64,000 nucleotides of DNA from assembly GCA_012719455.1 (NCBI GenBank), contig JAAYAJ010000065.1, positions 19,366 to 83,365 on the forward strand. The letters run 5' to 3'. Every line of letters starts with the position of its first letter. Position 1 is the stretch's first letter. The position numbers and the translations under genes are program-made. Of this stretch, positions 17,104 through 25,859 are shown piece by piece. Origin of the DNA: Acidobacteriota bacterium. Lineage in GTDB: Bacteria; Acidobacteriota; UBA6911. The notes under the pieces were generated by a model. That model did not search any database. It had not been told where the DNA came from and saw nothing but the letters and a program-made list of their open reading frames with translations.

Positions 17104-18372
17104 ATGGCGCGGCCTATGAAATTCGAACTGTTCATCGCCCTGCGGTACCTGAGGGAAAAGCGGAAGCAGACGATGATCTCCGTCATCTCCATCCTTTCCG
17201 TGGCGGGGATCGCGGCGGGCGTCATGGCCCTCGTCATCGCCCTGGCCCTCTCCACCGGGTTCAAGGAAGACATCCAGAAGAAGATCCTGGGCGCCACCCC
17301 GGCCGTCAACCTCTTCCGGATCGACGGCGCGCCCGTGGCCGACCCCGACGCCCTGCTCGGCCGGATCGGCCGTGTCGACGGGGTGACCGCAAGCGCCCCA
17401 GCCATCCTCAGGCAGGTCCTGGTCTCGAGCGCCTATTCCAACCAGGGGGCGGCTCTCAAAGGGGTCGATCCCGCCCGGGAGGCCGCCGTCTCCGATTTCT
17501 TCGCCCGCATCGTCGGGGGCGACCTGCATGTCCTGGACCGCCCGCCGGCCTCCCCCGGCGACCCCGGGCCGCCCCCGCCGGACCGGATCCTGATCGGCAG
17601 GGAAATGGCGCGCACGCTCCAGGTGGGGGTCGGAGACACCCTGCGCGTCTTCAACCCCCTGGGACGGCTGACCCCGTTCGGGATGACCGTTTCCGAAAAG
17701 ACCGTGAGGGTGGCCGGGGTCTTCGATTCCGGTCTCTGGGACATCGACGCCAACTGGGCCTACATCCACATCGACGCCGCGCGCAGGCTGTTCGCCCATC
17801 CCGCCCGGTCGGCCCTCCTCCTGCAGTTCGGAATCGCCGACCTCGACGCCGCCGAAGCGATGGCGGACGCGATCCGCGCCCGGGCGGGGGGCGACTACGC
17901 GACATCCACCTGGATCGAGCTCAACCGGCCGCTCTTTTCCGCTCTCAAGCTGGAAAAGATCGTCCTGTTCATCACCATCGGGTTGATCGTGTTCGTCGCC
18001 TCGCTCAACATCGTGACCACCCTCATCATGATGGTGCTGGAAAAACAGCGCGACATCGCCATCCTCGCCGCCATGGGAGCGACGGCCGACAACATCCGGC
18101 GCGTTTTCCGCTTCCAGGGCCTCATCATCGGGGTGGCCGGTACCGCCCTGGGGAGCATGCTGGGGGTTCTTACGAGCTGGACACTCGACCATTTCCAGCT
18201 GATTCGGCTGGAAGCCGCCATCTACAGCATCCCCTACGTCCCCTTTCACGTCCGGGCATGGGACGTCGTGCTGGTTTCGGCCACCGCCATATTGATCAGC
18301 CTCCTGGCAACCATCTACCCCTCCCGCAGCGCGTCGAAAATGGACCCGGTGGAGGCGCTGCGCTATGAATAG
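17104..18372 (+). CDS. lolC: Lipoprotein-releasing ABC transporter membrane subunit LolC/LolE
   Basis: Inner-membrane subunit of the Lol system that extracts outer-membrane lipoproteins and hands them to LolA. The 422-residue protein has the LolC/E start FELFIALRYLREKRKQ, one N-terminal membrane helix, a large periplasmic MacB-type core domain, and three C-terminal helices with the FtsX pattern (DIAILAAMGATADNIRRVF, ATIYPSRSASKMDPVEALRYE). Only one such gene is present, so it probably forms a homodimer with LolD, as in LolF-type systems. The ATG at 17116 is an equally plausible start. It overlaps lolD by 8 bp. Confidence 0.93.
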   Translation: MARPMKFELFIALRYLREKRKQTMISVISILSVAGIAAGVMALVIALALSTGFKEDIQKKILGATPAVNLFRIDGAPVADPDALLGRIGRVDGVTASAPAILRQVLVSSAYSNQGAALKGVDPAREAAVSDFFARIVGGDLHVLDRPPASPGDPGPPPPDRILIGREMARTLQVGVGDTLRVFNPLGRLTPFGMTVSEKTVRVAGVFDSGLWDIDANWAYIHIDAARRLFAHPARSALLLQFGIADLDAAEAMADAIRARAGGDYATSTWIELNRPLFSALKLEKIVLFITIGLIVFVASLNIVTTLIMMVLEKQRDIAILAAMGATADNIRRVFRFQGLIIGVAGTALGSMLGVLTSWTLDHFQLIRLEAAIYSIPYVPFHVRAWDVVLVSATAILISLLATIYPSRSASKMDPVEALRYE

Positions 18373-19042
18373 ACTGCTCGAGGCGCGCGACCTCTGTAAG
18401 AGCTATCCCTCGGGCGCGGGGCGCCTGGAAATCCTGTCAGGCCTCTCCCTGACGGTGGAGGCGGGGGAGATGGTGGCCGTAACCGGGGCCTCCGGGTCGG
18501 GCAAGAGCACCCTGCTGCATCTCGTAGGGGGGATGGACCGCCCGGACCGCGGGACGGTCCGGGTCCTGGACAGCGAGATCACCAGCCTCGGCGCGCGGGA
18601 ACTGGCGGCCTTCAGGAACCGGACCATCGGCTTCGTGTTCCAGTTTCACCACCTCCTGCCCGAATTCACGGCTCTCGAAAACGTCTCCATGCCGCTCTTG
18701 CTCCGGGGCACGCCCCTGGGGGAAGCAACGGGCATCGCCGGGGAACTGCTCGGGGAGGTGGGACTCGGGGAGCGCCGCCGCCACCGCCCGGGAGAACTCT
18801 CCGGGGGGGAGCAGCAACGGGTGGCGCTGGCGCGCGCCCTCGTCGGCCGTCCGCGGCTGCTGCTGGCCGACGAGCCGACGGGAAACCTGGACCCCCACAC
18901 CGGCCGGACGATGGCCGATCTCCTGCTGGCGCTTCATGAAACGCACGGGCTGACCTCCATCATCGTCACCCACAACGAACGCCTGGCCGACATTTGCACC
19001 CGCCGCTGCCGCCTGGAAAACGGCGTATTGACCGACGGTTAG
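18365..19042 (+). CDS. lolD: Lipoprotein-releasing ABC transporter ATPase LolD
   Basis: ATPase subunit (225 residues) of the LolCD(E) complex. Walker A GASGSGKST, Q-loop VFQFHHLLPEFTALENVSMP, signature LSGGEQQR, Walker B LLLADEPTGNLD and H-loop IIVTHNE are all present; the FQFHHLLPEF segment is typical of LolD. Its start overlaps the lolC stop region, and bamA follows after a 226-bp gap. Confidence 0.94.
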   Translation: MNRLLEARDLCKSYPSGAGRLEILSGLSLTVEAGEMVAVTGASGSGKSTLLHLVGGMDRPDRGTVRVLDSEITSLGARELAAFRNRTIGFVFQFHHLLPEFTALENVSMPLLLRGTPLGEATGIAGELLGEVGLGERRRHRPGELSGGEQQRVALARALVGRPRLLLADEPTGNLDPHTGRTMADLLLALHETHGLTSIIVTHNERLADICTRRCRLENGVLTDG

Positions 19043-19105
19043 GGCTCCCGCCGGCCATCCCGCAGCCGCCGGCGTGATATTCTAAAGCAGCCGAACCAAA
19101 AATAT

Positions 19106-19135
19106 TTGAACGCCCGGCCGCAAGTGGAGTCTATA
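19106..19135 (+). promoter_or_regulatory. Possible promoter upstream of bamA
   Basis: In the 226-bp gap between lolD and bamA, TTGAAC (19106-19111) and an A/T-rich TCTATATA (from 19130) are spaced 18-20 bp. This is the most promoter-like stretch of the gap, but the spacing is not ideal. Confidence 0.3.
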
Positions 19136-19268
19136 TACAGGGATCCGGCCCGCAACCGGATTCGTGCGGCAAACGGGGGCCGGCGGCACTGACACTGGAT
19201 TTTAGCGGCCGTTTTATCTAAGATGGGTGGCTTGAACACACGAGGGACTTCCACGCGTCGGAGGATGG

Positions 19269-21857
19269 ATGGCTAGAACGGCTAAGTGCGGGATCTGCAT
19301 CATCGGATTCCTTTTATTGGGTCTTGCGGCTTACGCCCAGCAGACGGCCGGCGCCACGACGGTCGAACGGGTGGACATCCGGGGGAACCGGCGGATTCCC
19401 GAGGACACCATCCGCGCCTCGATCATCCAAACCCGGCCCGGCGAACCCTTCGACGTGGTGCGCGTGGAGTTCGACCTGCGCTCCCTGTACCGGACCAATT
19501 ACTTCGAAAACCTGGAAGTACAGGAAAAGGACGGCGACATCGGGAAGATCGTCACCTTCATCGTCAAGGAAAAACCGCTCATCCGCTCCATCGAGTACTC
19601 AGGCAACAAGTCCTTCACCGAATCGGACATCCTGGAGGTCTACAAGGAAAAGAAGCTCGGGTTCACGGTGGACAGCCAGTACGACCCCGTCAAGATCAAG
19701 ATGGCCGAACGCGTCCTGCGGGACCTGCTGCTGCAAAACGGCAAGCCGCTGGGTACGGTCCGCTCCGAGGTCGAGAACATCCCCCCCTACAGCGTGCGGG
19801 TGCGCTTCACGGTCGACGAGGGAGCCAACGTCCGCATCGGCCAGATCCGCTTCACGGGGCACAAGGTCTTCAGCGACAAGACTCTCAAAAACGCCCTGTC
19901 GCTCACCAAGGAGCGCAACGTATTCACCATTTTCAAGGGGACGGACAAGTACCACCGGGAAAAGCTGGAATACGACATCGAGACCAACCTGAAGGCGTTC
20001 TACAAGCAGCACGGATACATGCAGGTCCAGGTAGGCACCCCGATCGTCCGGATCTTCGAGGGTCCCCGCGGCGTCATCCCGATGCTGAGAAAAACGCGTG
20101 AGCAGTTTTTCATCGAGATCCCCATCGACGCCGGCGACCAGTACCGGCTGGGCAAGCTCGAACTGAAGGAATGCGGCATCCTGAACTGCGAGGCGCTCGC
20201 GCGCGCCTTCGAAATCAAGCCCGGCGACGTCGTCAACTTCAAGCGGATCCAGGACACGCTGGAGGAGATCAAGAAGTTGTACGGCAACCTCGGGCACATC
20301 AATTTTTCCTACCTCCCCGAACAGAACATCGACTTTGAGAAAAAGACCTACGACCTGACCCTGACCATGCAGCCCGACAAGAGCTTCTTCGTCCGGCGCA
20401 TCAACTTTCTCGGCAACACGAAGACTCGGGACAAGGTCATGCGCCGCGAATTCATCCTGGAGGAGGGGAAGGTCTTCAGCAGCGCCGCCCTGGACAATTC
20501 GGTCCTCCGCCTGAACCAGCTGGGATTCTTCGACCGGATCGAGGAGAGCGACTACCAGGTCAAACCGGACGAAAAGGCCGGTTCCGTCGACGTCGACGTG
20601 ACAGTCAAGGAAAAGAGCCAGCAGTCGATCGGGTTCACCGGCGGCGTCAGCGGCATCTCCGGCAGTTTCATCGGGCTGAACTACTCGACCAACAATTTCC
20701 TCGGGCGGGGGGAATCGCTGGAAGTCAGCATCATGGGAGGGACGCGCCAGACCAACTTCATCGTGTCCTTCATGGAGCCCTACCTCCTGGACACCCGCTG
20801 GAGGATGGGCGTATCGGTTTTCAACCAGCGCTACCGCTACGACACCTATTCCACCTTCGGGCTTACCGACTACTCCGGGAAAGCCCATGAACTCTTCACC
20901 CAGCGCATGGCCGGCGCCACGATCTCCCTGGACCGGAGGCTCTCCCACTCGTTCTGGACCGTGGGGACCAGTTACACCTACCAAAAGATCGGGGTCAGCA
21001 ACATCGCGCCCGGCTTCGAGACCTTCGCGTTGGGACAGTTCACGGGATTTTCCTCGAAGGACGCCAGCGACGCGCTCGAGGGCATCATCCGCAGCGAGAT
21101 CTCCCCCTACGTGCGCTACAGTTCCGTCAACGCCTATTTCAACGCCACGCGCGGCACCGAACTCCGGCTGTCCGCATCGGTGGCCGGGGGCGCCATGGGA
21201 GGGGATTTCAACATGATCCGCCCCGTGGTGGAATACCGGCGCTTCATAACCGACCGGTGGCTGAGCGGCGGGCGCAACGTCTTCGCCTTCAACGTCCAGT
21301 TCCAGTACATCCAGTCATACGGCAACTCGAGCGTCCCGTTCTTCGACCGTTTCTTCATCGGCGGGGAGAACACCATCCGCGGCTTCGACATCCGCTCGAT
21401 CAGCCCCATCGCCGTCACTTCGACCCGGCTGTTCGACCCGATGGGAAACCCGATCATCGACCTGAACACGGGGCTGCCTCAAACGGTCCAGTCGCAGCCT
21501 TTCGCCGTGGGCGGTGACACGGTCGGCATCCTGAACTTCGAGTACCGGATCCCGGTCGCCGGACCCCTGTCGATCGCGGCCTTCTACGACCTGGGGCTGG
21601 CCCGGGCCAGCCGCAAGGAGTCGCTCGGGGACTTCGGCACCAGCAGCGTGGACATCCTCGAATCGACCAACAACACGCTGCGCGGGTCGACCGGGCTGGA
21701 GCTGCAGTTCATCCTCCCTGTGGTCAGCGCCCCGTTCCGGCTGATCTTTGCCTATAACCCACAGCGGCTCGACGACTCGATTACCACGACCAACGGCACG
21801 TACCACATCAATGAACCGAAAAAAGACATCAAGTTCACCATAGGCCGCAGCTTCTGA
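19269..21857 (+). CDS. bamA: Outer-membrane protein assembly factor BamA
   Basis: Core of the BAM complex, which inserts beta-barrel proteins into the outer membrane. The 862-residue product has a signal peptide (to about residue 23), five POTRA-type repeats over about residues 30-450 (for example VERVDIRGNRRIPEDTI, IGQIRFTGHKVFSDKTL, VRRINFLGNTKTRDKV) and a C-terminal barrel of about 400 residues. The conserved IRGF loop is seen in GGENTIRGFD near residue 700, and the protein ends in an aromatic, ...IGRSF, as barrel proteins do. A GGAGG Shine-Dalgarno precedes the ATG. It heads the envelope cluster bamA-ompH-fabZ-lpxA-lpxI. Confidence 0.97.
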   Translation: MARTAKCGICIIGFLLLGLAAYAQQTAGATTVERVDIRGNRRIPEDTIRASIIQTRPGEPFDVVRVEFDLRSLYRTNYFENLEVQEKDGDIGKIVTFIVKEKPLIRSIEYSGNKSFTESDILEVYKEKKLGFTVDSQYDPVKIKMAERVLRDLLLQNGKPLGTVRSEVENIPPYSVRVRFTVDEGANVRIGQIRFTGHKVFSDKTLKNALSLTKERNVFTIFKGTDKYHREKLEYDIETNLKAFYKQHGYMQVQVGTPIVRIFEGPRGVIPMLRKTREQFFIEIPIDAGDQYRLGKLELKECGILNCEALARAFEIKPGDVVNFKRIQDTLEEIKKLYGNLGHINFSYLPEQNIDFEKKTYDLTLTMQPDKSFFVRRINFLGNTKTRDKVMRREFILEEGKVFSSAALDNSVLRLNQLGFFDRIEESDYQVKPDEKAGSVDVDVTVKEKSQQSIGFTGGVSGISGSFIGLNYSTNNFLGRGESLEVSIMGGTRQTNFIVSFMEPYLLDTRWRMGVSVFNQRYRYDTYSTFGLTDYSGKAHELFTQRMAGATISLDRRLSHSFWTVGTSYTYQKIGVSNIAPGFETFALGQFTGFSSKDASDALEGIIRSEISPYVRYSSVNAYFNATRGTELRLSASVAGGAMGGDFNMIRPVVEYRRFITDRWLSGGRNVFAFNVQFQYIQSYGNSSVPFFDRFFIGGENTIRGFDIRSISPIAVTSTRLFDPMGNPIIDLNTGLPQTVQSQPFAVGGDTVGILNFEYRIPVAGPLSIAAFYDLGLARASRKESLGDFGTSSVDILESTNNTLRGSTGLELQFILPVVSAPFRLIFAYNPQRLDDSITTTNGTYHINEPKKDIKFTIGRSF

Positions 21858-21864
21858 TTCCGCT

Positions 21865-21892
21865 TTGCCGCCGACGGGAACTGTAGTACATT
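21865..21892 (+). promoter_or_regulatory. Possible promoter upstream of the ompH-like gene
   Basis: TTGCCG (21865-21870), 16 bp, TACATT (21887-21892) lie right after the bamA stop; each box matches four of six consensus bases. The leader to ompH would be about 80 nt. Confidence 0.35.
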
Positions 21893-21979
21893 GCCACTTT
21901 TCCGCCCGGAATCATTATTAGGGACATTCAAACCATTCACCGGGGCCTCCCGGCTGAATGACAAAGGAGAACAGATTCG

Positions 21980-22561
21980 ATGAACCGATCAATACTGAAA
22001 ATCCTTTTTGCCGCACTCCTGCTGCCGACGCTGGGCGCGGCCCAGACCCCCGCGCCTGCGGCCGCGGGAGCCCCGGTGAAGATCGCCTGGGTCAACATGG
22101 ACCAGGCTATCCTCACCTGCGATGAAGGCGCCAAGATGTACGCCGAGATCCAGCAGTTCATCGAGGCGAAAAACGTCGAGCTGGACAACCTGCGCAAGGA
22201 GGCCGAAAACCTCAGGACCAAGCTGAGCGTTCAAGGTTCCAAGCTGACCGACGAGGCACGGATGGACCTGGAACAGCAGGCCGAGATCAAGGACACCGAC
22301 CTGCAGCGTTTCCAGCAGGACACGCAGCGGGACATCAACGGGCGCCGTGATCGCATGACCAACACCATCGGCAAGCGGATGATGCCCGTCGTCGAACAGG
22401 TGGCCAAGGCCAAGGCGCTCGACGCGATTCTCCTCTACAACCCCGCACGCGACCTCTGGATCAACGACGACAACCCGGCGTTGAACGTCACCGAAGACAT
22501 CGTCAAGGCCTACAACCAGGCCTACCCGTCAAGTGCACCCAAGGTTTCCGCCAAGCCGTAG
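21980..22561 (+). CDS. OmpH/Skp family periplasmic chaperone-like protein
   Basis: A 193-residue secreted protein with signal peptide ending near TLGAAQ. The mature part starts with KIAWVNMDQAILTCDEGAKM, the family pattern, followed by a long charged helical region (about 70-130, coiled-coil-like, with LDNLRKEAENLRTKL), and a C-terminal KAKALDAILLYNPARDLWIND return strand. Skp-like proteins hold unfolded outer-membrane proteins in the periplasm for BamA. Its place right behind bamA supports this role. lpxD, which often comes next, is missing. Confidence 0.9.
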   Translation: MNRSILKILFAALLLPTLGAAQTPAPAAAGAPVKIAWVNMDQAILTCDEGAKMYAEIQQFIEAKNVELDNLRKEAENLRTKLSVQGSKLTDEARMDLEQQAEIKDTDLQRFQQDTQRDINGRRDRMTNTIGKRMMPVVEQVAKAKALDAILLYNPARDLWINDDNPALNVTEDIVKAYNQAYPSSAPKVSAKP

Positions 22562-22581
22562 GGGCGCGTCAGGCGCAGGAA

Positions 22582-22630
22582 GGAGCCTGTTTCCGGCTCC
22601 GGCCCCCTGCAGGCGGCCGGAGCCGCCTGC
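22582..22630 (+). promoter_or_regulatory. Overlapping, mutually exclusive stem-loops before fabZ
   Basis: Three perfect inverted repeats overlap between ompH and fabZ. GGAGCC (22582-22587) pairs with GGCTCC (22595-22600). GGCTCCGGCC (22595-22604) pairs with GGCCGGAGCC (22615-22624). GCAGGCGGC (22609-22617) pairs with GCCGCCTGC (22622-22630). The middle stem excludes both others. There is no U-tract. The structure may be an RNA switch, a Rho-independent stop without U-run, or a processing site; function is not shown. Confidence 0.4.
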
Positions 22631-22663
22631 GGGAACCGGGCCGCGGACCGATCGGAGAGTGCC

Positions 22664-23116
22664 ATGAACAGCAGAGGCCCGGCCAGGGATATTCAAGAAA
22701 TCCTCAAGGTTCTGCCCCAGCGCTACCCCTTTCTGCTGGTCGACCGGATCCTGGAAACGGACGGGACCACCTACATGGTGGGACTCAAAAACGTCACCAT
22801 CAACGAACCCTTCTTCCAGGGACACTTTCCGGAGCATCCCGTCATGCCCGGGGTCCTGCTGGTGGAGGCACTCGCGCAGGTCGGGGTTGCGCTCCTGCTG
22901 GGCGGACGCCCGGACCGGGAGTCCCGGCTGGTGTACTTTTCGGGAATCGACAAGTGCCGGTTCCGTCATCCCGTCGTTCCGGGAGACCAACTCAGGATGG
23001 AGGTGAAAGTCCTCAAGCAGAGGGACCGCTACTACAGGATGAAGGGGCAGGCGTACGTCGGCGGCGACCTGGCGGTCGAGGCGGAACTCTCCTGCTCCCT
23101 GGTGGACCGCACCTGA
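22664..23116 (+). CDS. fabZ: 3-hydroxyacyl-ACP dehydratase FabZ
   Basis: Dehydrates 3-hydroxyacyl-ACP in fatty acid elongation and competes with LpxA for 3-hydroxyacyl-ACP. The 150-residue hot-dog-fold protein has ILKVLPQRYPFLLVDRI and the active-site motif GHFPEHPVMPGVLLVEALAQ, with the catalytic His and Glu. CGGAGAG serves as Shine-Dalgarno. Pairing with lpxA directly downstream is the usual arrangement in diderms. Confidence 0.97.
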   Translation: MNSRGPARDIQEILKVLPQRYPFLLVDRILETDGTTYMVGLKNVTINEPFFQGHFPEHPVMPGVLLVEALAQVGVALLLGGRPDRESRLVYFSGIDKCRFRHPVVPGDQLRMEVKVLKQRDRYYRMKGQAYVGGDLAVEAELSCSLVDRT

Positions 23117-23181
23117 TCCCGTGCGCGGGTTTTCTGTTCGCCGCCGGGCCGGAAGGGTCCGGAGCCTCTTGTCGAAATCCC

Positions 23182-23961
23182 ATGCCCATACACCCGACAG
23201 CCATCGTTGATCCTTCGTGCGACATCGCCCCCGACGTCCACATCGGTCCCTATTGCGTCATCGGTCCCAGGACGCGCTTGGGGGCCGGCTGCGTCCTGGA
23301 CGCCCACGTCGTCATCCACGGCCATTCGATCGTAGGGGAAAGGTGTCGCTTCTACAGCCATTGCTCGGTCGGCGCCGACCCCCAGGACCTGAAGTACCGG
23401 GGGGAGGAAACCTTCCTCCGGATCGGGGACAACAACGTCTTCCGCGAATTCGTCAGCCTCCACCGGGGGACGCAAGGGGGGAACGGCGCCACGGTGATCG
23501 GGAGCGGGAATTTCATCATGGCCTACAGCCACGTGGCGCACGACTGCGTGGTGGGGGACGGGGTCATCATGGCCAACGCCGCCACCCTGGCCGGCCATGT
23601 CACCGTCGGCGACGGCGCCACGGTAGGCGCCTTTTCGGCCGTACACCAGTTCTGTCGGGTGGGTCCCCACGCCTTCATCGGGGGCTTCTCGGTCATTACC
23701 CGCGACGCCCTCCCCTACATCAAGACGGTGGGCCAACGTAACCACGCGCGGATCTACGGGATCAACACCCTTGGGCTCGAGCGCAAGGGTTTTTCTGCGG
23801 AAACCATCGGCGAACTCAAGCGCGCCTACCGCGTCTGTTTCCGCTCGCGGCTGAACACGGGGGACGCACTGGCACGATTGCGGGAACAGGGGCCGCCGGC
23901 GCCGGAGGTGGCGCTGCTGGTCGCCTTCATCGAAAGCTCCGAGCGGGGATTCATCCGCTGA
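23182..23961 (+). CDS. lpxA: UDP-N-acetylglucosamine acyltransferase LpxA
   Basis: First step of lipid A synthesis: moves a 3-hydroxyacyl chain from ACP to UDP-GlcNAc (or its 3-amino analogue). The 259-residue form from ATG 23182 has standard length; the longer ORF start lies in fabZ. It shows left-handed-helix hexapeptide repeats (IHPTAIVDPSC, CVIGPRTRLGAG), the catalytic His in SHVAHDC, and the C-terminal helical part ending ERGFIR. In the acyl-length ruler region the E. coli QGNHA reads QRNHA here, so the ruler Gly (173 in E. coli) is an Arg. This predicts a shorter acyl chain (inference). Confidence 0.96.
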   Translation: MPIHPTAIVDPSCDIAPDVHIGPYCVIGPRTRLGAGCVLDAHVVIHGHSIVGERCRFYSHCSVGADPQDLKYRGEETFLRIGDNNVFREFVSLHRGTQGGNGATVIGSGNFIMAYSHVAHDCVVGDGVIMANAATLAGHVTVGDGATVGAFSAVHQFCRVGPHAFIGGFSVITRDALPYIKTVGQRNHARIYGINTLGLERKGFSAETIGELKRAYRVCFRSRLNTGDALARLREQGPPAPEVALLVAFIESSERGFIR

Positions 23962-23984
23962 GGCCTTCGCGACAGGACGCTCCT

Positions 23985-24812
23985 TTGACAAACGGCGAGG
24001 ATAAATTCGGACTGATCGCGGGAAATGGCAGCTTCCCCTTCCTCGTCGTGGAGTCGGCCAAGCGGCAGAACCTGGACCTGGTCATCGCCGCCATCCGGGA
24101 GGAAACCGACCCGAAGATCGCATCGTGCGGGTACCCTGTCTACTGGCTGGGTCTGGGGCAGCTGGGCAAACTCATCCGGATATTCAGGAAATCCGGGGTC
24201 CGCAAGGCCATCATGGCCGGCCAGGTCAAGCACGTGAGCATCTTCGGTTCTTCCTTCCCGGACCTGACCATGATCCGTATGCTCGCCGGCCTGCAGCAAA
24301 AAAACACCGACTCCCTGATCGGGGGGGTCGCCAATGTGCTCGAGGAGGCCGGGATCACCCTCGTCAACAGTGCGGCGCTGCTCAAACCCTACCTCCCCGC
24401 CCCCGGAACGCTTACGTCGCGGGGGCTCGATGCCTCGGAACAGGCGGACGTGGATTACGGCCGTCCCCTGGCGCGGCAGATCGCCGCCATGGATATCGGC
24501 CAGACCATCGTGGTCCGGGACCGGGCCGTGGTCGCAGTGGAGGCCATGGAGGGGACGGATGCGGCCATCCAGCGGGCGGGTGCTCTGGGAAACCGGAGGA
24601 ACCTGACCATAATCAAGGTCAGCAAGCCCCGGCAGGACATGCGCTTCGACATTCCCGTCGTCGGACTCGAGACCATCAGGAACATGATCGAGTGCGGCGC
24701 CACGGCCCTGTGCATCGATGCCGGGCTCACCCTGCTGTTCGACCGGGAGGAGGTCGTGGCCACCGCGGACCGGCACGGTATCGCCATCGTCGCCCTCCCG
24801 GAGGCGGACTGA
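23985..24812 (+). CDS. lpxI: UDP-2,3-diacylglucosamine pyrophosphatase LpxI
   Basis: Makes lipid X by removing UMP from UDP-2,3-diacylglucosamine; LpxI replaces LpxH in many alphaproteobacteria and other diderms. The 275-residue product matches the family (formerly DUF1009): FGLIAGNGSFPFLVVESAK, MAGQVKHVSIF, then the C-terminal domain with GQTIVVRDRAVVAVEAMEGTD and TLTIIKV-like strand, ending with a region around DMRFDIPVVGLETI. The TTG at 23985 is the start, with an AGGA Shine-Dalgarno. It sits between lpxA and a Gfo/Idh oxidoreductase gene. Confidence 0.94.
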   Translation: MTNGEDKFGLIAGNGSFPFLVVESAKRQNLDLVIAAIREETDPKIASCGYPVYWLGLGQLGKLIRIFRKSGVRKAIMAGQVKHVSIFGSSFPDLTMIRMLAGLQQKNTDSLIGGVANVLEEAGITLVNSAALLKPYLPAPGTLTSRGLDASEQADVDYGRPLARQIAAMDIGQTIVVRDRAVVAVEAMEGTDAAIQRAGALGNRRNLTIIKVSKPRQDMRFDIPVVGLETIRNMIECGATALCIDAGLTLLFDREEVVATADRHGIAIVALPEAD

Positions 24813-24861
24813 AAGGGGTCGGGCGCAACCATCGGCCCATCCCATTGCCAGGAGTGTTTTC

Positions 24862-25821
24862 ATGGACAGGATTCGGGTAGGAGTTGTGGGAGTCGGGGCT
24901 CTGGGGCAGCACCATGCCAGAGTCTATGCCTCGCTCCCAGAAGCGGATCTGGTGGGAGTCGTCGACCCCCACCCGGGCCGGGCGGAAGCGGTCGCCCACC
25001 CCCTGGGAACCGCGGTTTTCCCCCACCATCGCGACCTTTTCGGCAAGGTGGATGCCGTGAGCATCGCCACCCCTACGACGCTTCACGCCGAAATCGGCGC
25101 CGAATTCCTGCGGGAGGGGGTGCATGTCCTGGTGGAGAAACCGATCGCGCCTTCGCTCGAGGCAGCCGACCTGCTCATCCGGACGGCGGAACGGAACGGC
25201 CGGGTCCTGCAGGTCGGTCACCTGGAGCGCTTCAACCCGGCGGTGATCGAGCTGCGCAAGGTCGTGCACAACCCGCGGTTCTTCGAAGCCCACCGCATGG
25301 GGCTGTTTTCGCCGCGCAGTCTCGACATCGACGTCATCCTCGACCTGATGATCCATGACCTGGACATCATCGGACTGCTGGTCCCCTCCCCCGTGGCGGA
25401 GGTCAGCGCGGTGGGGATTGCCATCCTGAGCCGCAGGATCGACATCGCCAATACCCGCCTCCGGTTCGAGAACGGCTGCGTCGCCAATATCACCGCCAGC
25501 CGGGTGTCGATGGAGAAAATCCGCAAGCTGCGCCTCTTTCAGCGGCAGGAATACATCTCGCTTGATTACACCCGCCAGGACCTTTCGGTGTTCCAGCTCG
25601 ACCACAAGGGCGGGGCGGCCATCCCGGAAATCGCGGGGCGGACAATCACCCCGGAACGCCAGGAACCGCTGCAGCTGGAACTCCGCTCCTTTCTCCACGC
25701 CGCCCGGGGGCTAGGCCCGGTGGAATGCGGCGGCCCGGAAGGACGCAAGGCGCTCGCCCTGGCGCTGATGATTCTCGAAAAAGCCGAAAAGGCCCAGGCC
25801 CTCGAATTTGACAGGGCTTAG
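24862..25821 (+). CDS. Gfo/Idh/MocA family NAD(P)-dependent oxidoreductase
   Basis: A 319-residue two-domain oxidoreductase: N-terminal Rossmann fold (RVGVVGVGALGQHHARVYAS), EKPIAP motif with the conserved Lys (LVEKPIAPSLEAAD), and a C-terminal Gfo/Idh sheet domain. It begins at ATG 24862 with a CAGGAG Shine-Dalgarno; the earlier ORF start lies in lpxI. Genes of this family in lipid A clusters include gnnA, which oxidises UDP-GlcNAc at C3 so that an amino group can be added. No gnnB-type aminotransferase is nearby, so that role is only a possibility. A sugar-nucleotide substrate is the best guess. Confidence 0.85.
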   Translation: MDRIRVGVVGVGALGQHHARVYASLPEADLVGVVDPHPGRAEAVAHPLGTAVFPHHRDLFGKVDAVSIATPTTLHAEIGAEFLREGVHVLVEKPIAPSLEAADLLIRTAERNGRVLQVGHLERFNPAVIELRKVVHNPRFFEAHRMGLFSPRSLDIDVILDLMIHDLDIIGLLVPSPVAEVSAVGIAILSRRIDIANTRLRFENGCVANITASRVSMEKIRKLRLFQRQEYISLDYTRQDLSVFQLDHKGGAAIPEIAGRTITPERQEPLQLELRSFLHAARGLGPVECGGPEGRKALALALMILEKAEKAQALEFDRA

Positions 25822-25837
25822 GACCCTTTCCTATACT
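25808..25837 (+). promoter_or_regulatory. Strong sigma70-type promoter candidate for the tonB-like/spoIID genes
   Basis: A perfect TTGACA (25808-25813) and TATACT (25832-25837) are spaced by 18 bp, overlapping the end of the oxidoreductase gene. The start point would be near 25844, giving a 16-nt leader before the TonB-like gene. This is one of the best consensus matches in the window. Confidence 0.65.
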
Positions 25838-25859
25838 GCACCGCGGGCGGAACGATCCG

